This document shows positions 60,214 to 64,000 of a stretch of 64,000 bases of DNA, piece by piece; the first letter of the stretch is position 1; each line of letters starts with the position of its first letter. A program made the translations under genes and the position numbers. The stretch lies in assembly GCA_019112625.1 (NCBI GenBank), contig DXIW01000028.1, forward strand, positions 1-64,000, in the 5' to 3' direction. Under the pieces are notes generated by a model that was not told the DNA's origin, searched no databases, and saw only the letters and a list, made by a program, of their open reading frames with translations. The DNA is from Candidatus Acutalibacter stercorigallinarum. Its GTDB lineage: Bacteria; Bacillota; Clostridia; Oscillospirales; Acutalibacteraceae.

Positions 60214-60242
60214 TTTACAAATGGGCGGCAGAATGCTATAAT
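60214..60242 (+). promoter_or_regulatory. Promoter of the GH2 gene
   Basis: TTTACA (60214-60219) and TATAAT (60237-60242) are 17 bp apart, 60 bp before the start. Confidence 0.75.
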
Positions 60243-60302
60243 TCTGGCGAAAATGGCGAAACACACGGCGGCCATTTCGCGGCGAGAAAAGGAGGAGTCA
60301 CT

Positions 60303-62708
60303 TTGAAACAGCAACGCATCCTGCAGGACTGGACCTTCTATCCCGGCCTGCCCGACCGGTTCCACGCCCCGGAAAAGCGGCGGCTGGACCTGCCCCACGA
60401 CCTGCAGCTGGAGGTGCCCCAGACCCCGGAAGCCACCGCGGCCTCCGGGTTTTACCCGGGCTGCGCGGGGGTCTACGAGAAGCTGCTGGACATCCCCGCC
60501 CAGTGGGCGGGCCAGCGGGTGCTGGCGGTGTTCGACGGCGTTTACATGCAGGCGGCAGTGTCCCTCAACGGCAGCCAGCTGGCCCTGCACCCCTACGGCT
60601 ACAGCCCCTTTGTGGTGGACCTGACCCGCCGGGTGCGCTTCGGGGAGCGAAACCGCCTGGAGGTGGTGGCCGACGCCACCGCGGCGCCCAACTGCCGCTG
60701 GTATCCCGGCGCCGGCATCTACCGGGAGGTAAAGCTGGTCCACGGGCCCCTGGTCCGTATCGCCTACCAGGGGCTCAGCCTCACCACAGAGTCCATCGAC
60801 GGGGACACCGCCACCCTCACCGCCGCGGTGCAGGTGGAGAACGACACCATCACCCCCTTCCAGGGCCATGTGGAGGTGACCCTCACCGGCCCGGATGGCG
60901 ATGTGACCAGCGCCCGCACCTCGGTGTGGGCCGAGCCCGGGGAGAGCGCCCTGGCCCGCCTGCGCTTCGTGGTGCGGCAGCCCCGGCTGTGGACCGCGGA
61001 GACGCCGGACTTGTACGATGCCAGCGCCCTGCTCACCGACTTTGCCACCGGCGAGGCCCTGGACAGCGACCAGGCCCGGGTGGGCATCCGCACCGTCCAG
61101 GTGGACCCGATCCACGGGCTGCGCATCAACGGCAGGACCGTGAAGCTCAAGGGCGGGTGCGTCCACCACACCACCGGCCCCCTGGGCGCCGCCGACTTCG
61201 ACAGCCAGACTCGCCGGGTGCTCCAGGCCCACAAGGACGCGGGCTACAACGCTCTGCGCACGGCCCACAACCCGCCCTCCGCCCGGTTTTTGGACCTGTG
61301 CGACGAGTACGGGCTCTATGTCATCGACGAGGCCTTCGACGGCTGGCACGTGCAAAAGACGCCCCAGGGCTATCACCAGGCCTTTGACGACTGGTGGGAG
61401 CGGGATGTGGAGGCCTTTATCCGCCGGGACCGGAACCACCCCAGCGTGATCTTCTGGTCCATCGGCAACGAGGTGTTCGAGCGGGCGGGCACCGGCGGCG
61501 GGTACCGGCTGTCCCAGCAGCTGGCGGAGAAGGTGCGCTCTTTGGACAGCACCCGCCCGGTGATGATGGCCCTGTGCTCCCTGTGGAACGGCCTGGACGA
61601 TCAGGACGCGGCGGAGGCGGCAAAGCGTATGGGCACTGCCGCCGCCGGGCAGAACGCGGACTTCTCCTACCTCAACGAGATCTGGGCCAGCCGCACCGAG
61701 AGCATGGCCTCCCCCCTGGACGTGGTGGGCTACAACTACATGGAGGAGCGCTATGTCCCCGACCACCAGCTGTTCCCCCAGCGGGTCATCTGCGGCACAG
61801 AGTCCTTCCCCATGGAGATCGACCGGGTGTGGGCCCTGGTGGAGCAGTGCCCCTATGTCATCGGGGACTTCACCTGGACCTCGGCGGAGTACATCGGCGA
61901 GGCGGGTATCGGCGCGGTGGAGTACGCGGACCCGGACAGCGGCGCGGAGATGACGGACCACGGCGCCGGCCGGCCCTACCCCTGGAAGCTGGCCTATGAC
62001 GGGGACTGGGATTTCCTCAACCAGCCCCGGCCCCAGCTGGCCTACCGGAAGATCGTCTGGGGCGGCAGCGACACCTACATCGCCGTGCGGACCCCGCAGA
62101 ATTATGGGAAAAAGGAGCTGCTCAGCCGCTGGGCCTGGCCCGAGGTGTGGAACAGCTGGACCTGGCCCGGGGACGAGGGCAGGCTTGTGGCCATCGACGT
62201 GTACACCCCCGGCGATACCGTGGAGCTGTTCCAGGACGGCAAGTCCCTGGGCAGGGAAAAGGCGGAGCGCTTTACCGCCCGCTTTACCACTGTTTACCAG
62301 CCCGGCCGGCTGGAGGCCGTGAGCTACCTGGCCGGGGTGGAGATCTCCCGGGACGTGGTGGAGACTGCCGGGGAACCCGCCGCCCTGCGGCTGCGGCCGG
62401 AGACTGCTGCCGCTGCCGCCGGCGGGGAGGAGCTGCTCTTCGTGCTGGTGGAGTTTGTGGACAGCCAGGGCCGCCGGGTGCCCGGGGTGTGCCGCTCCCT
62501 CACCGCCGGGGTGGAGGGGGCCGCCAGCCTGCAGTGCTTCGCTTCCGCTAATCCCATTACCGACGAGGACACCCACAGCGGGACCATCCGCAGCTTCGAC
62601 GGCCGGGCCATGGCTGTCCTGCGCACCGGCCGGGAGCCGGGCAAGGCCACCCTCACCGTCTCCTGTGAAGGGCTGCCCCCTGTGAGCCAGACGCTGGACA
62701 TTCTTTGA
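60303..62708 (+). CDS. Glycoside hydrolase family 2 (beta-galactosidase-like)
   Basis: An 801-residue enzyme without a signal peptide, probably intracellular. The jelly-roll sugar-binding domain (FYPGCAGVYEKLLDIPAQWA) and Ig-like domains precede the TIM-barrel: NALRTAHNPPSARFLDLCDE, the acid/base in FWSIGNEVFERAG, the nucleophile in VICGTESFPMEID. An extra C-terminal part (LVEFVDSQGRRVPGVCRSLT) is of the DUF4982 kind. The TTG start follows AGGAGGAG. Substrate may be a beta-galactoside or glucuronide. Confidence 0.93.
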   Translation: MKQQRILQDWTFYPGLPDRFHAPEKRRLDLPHDLQLEVPQTPEATAASGFYPGCAGVYEKLLDIPAQWAGQRVLAVFDGVYMQAAVSLNGSQLALHPYGYSPFVVDLTRRVRFGERNRLEVVADATAAPNCRWYPGAGIYREVKLVHGPLVRIAYQGLSLTTESIDGDTATLTAAVQVENDTITPFQGHVEVTLTGPDGDVTSARTSVWAEPGESALARLRFVVRQPRLWTAETPDLYDASALLTDFATGEALDSDQARVGIRTVQVDPIHGLRINGRTVKLKGGCVHHTTGPLGAADFDSQTRRVLQAHKDAGYNALRTAHNPPSARFLDLCDEYGLYVIDEAFDGWHVQKTPQGYHQAFDDWWERDVEAFIRRDRNHPSVIFWSIGNEVFERAGTGGGYRLSQQLAEKVRSLDSTRPVMMALCSLWNGLDDQDAAEAAKRMGTAAAGQNADFSYLNEIWASRTESMASPLDVVGYNYMEERYVPDHQLFPQRVICGTESFPMEIDRVWALVEQCPYVIGDFTWTSAEYIGEAGIGAVEYADPDSGAEMTDHGAGRPYPWKLAYDGDWDFLNQPRPQLAYRKIVWGGSDTYIAVRTPQNYGKKELLSRWAWPEVWNSWTWPGDEGRLVAIDVYTPGDTVELFQDGKSLGREKAERFTARFTTVYQPGRLEAVSYLAGVEISRDVVETAGEPAALRLRPETAAAAAGGEELLFVLVEFVDSQGRRVPGVCRSLTAGVEGAASLQCFASANPITDEDTHSGTIRSFDGRAMAVLRTGREPGKATLTVSCEGLPPVSQTLDIL

Positions 62709-62742
62709 TACGATGGCCCGGTTTGATCCATAGACAGCAGGC

Positions 62743-62772
62743 GAGGGCCGCTCCCCTACGGGAGCGGCCCTC
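62743..62772. terminator. Shared terminator between converging genes
   Basis: GAGGGCCGCTCCC at 62743-62755 pairs with GGGAGCGGCCCTC at 62760-62772 (13 bp, loop CTAC). T runs are weak on both sides. Lies between the GH2 gene and the converging glnN. Confidence 0.65.
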
Positions 62773-62804
62773 TGGTATGGGAAAATGTTTGCCTTGTACG
62801 CTGA

Positions 62805-64000
<1,196 letters not shown>

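Noticed and set aside
60093-62576. 827-aa antisense frame over the GH2 gene
   Set aside because: High GC content opens antisense frames; composition is low-complexity Gly/Ala/His/Val, and the plus strand holds a clear GH2 enzyme.

Overview
The window looks like a chromosome segment of a GC-rich, low-oxygen Firmicute of the class Clostridia, most likely an Oscillospiraceae gut commensal of the Flavonifractor/Lawsonibacter/Oscillibacter kind. Grounds: strongly GC-biased codon use, strong AGGAGG-type ribosome binding sites, a clostridial-order Rnf complex (rnfCDGEAB), a type III glutamine synthetase, a VanR-like regulator, and a Cna-B adhesin with a class B sortase. The genus is an inference; no rRNA is present.

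Layout. 1-6.4 kb is accessory DNA: a two-component pair cut by the window edge, a broken tyrosine integrase, an XRE regulator, DUF2200, a metallophosphoesterase with an antitoxin-like N-terminus, a stop-riddled small gene and tRNA-derived repeat debris. 6.6-16.8 kb is a complete type I-E CRISPR-Cas locus (16 repeats; cas3-cse1-cse2-cas7-cas5-cas6-cas1-cas2), all on the minus strand, with Cas2 fused to a DnaQ-like exonuclease. About 250 bp of related sequence in direct orientation lies on both sides of it (near 5.4-5.7 and 17.0-17.3 kb). 17.5-22.5 kb is the rnf operon.

22.9-42.9 kb is mostly housekeeping: a MATE exporter, typA, a DEDDh-exonuclease/PgeF fusion, a radical SAM enzyme, a DUF4091 protein, an EamA transporter, rsmA, a large membrane protein, dCMP deaminase, a DUF1624 protein, galT, comF, tcdA, the folate operon folE-folP-folB-folK and an SGNH hydrolase. 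Three GC-rich cloverleaf palindromes (a closing stem around three hairpins) sit just after gene ends in this part.

43-47.7 kb contains an inverted duplication. Each arm carries a tiny cas-less array of type I-C-like repeats, an XRE regulator with a palindromic operator, and a small overlapping gene. Between the arms are a third XRE paralogue, tRNA-Ala(CGC), a second MATE exporter and a Dabb protein.

48.4-60.2 kb is the most striking region. A tyrosine recombinase is followed by a 212-bp segment bounded by 19-bp inverted repeats. The segment holds a promoter (TTGTTC-17-TAAAAT) that points backwards in this assembly, plus a strong hairpin. Downstream lie a small protein, a 3121-residue Cna-B surface protein and its class B sortase, with no other evident promoter. 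I read this as a recombinase-driven invertible promoter giving ON/OFF expression of the adhesin, drawn here in the OFF orientation. The window ends with a GH2 beta-galactosidase-type enzyme and the 3' part of glnN.
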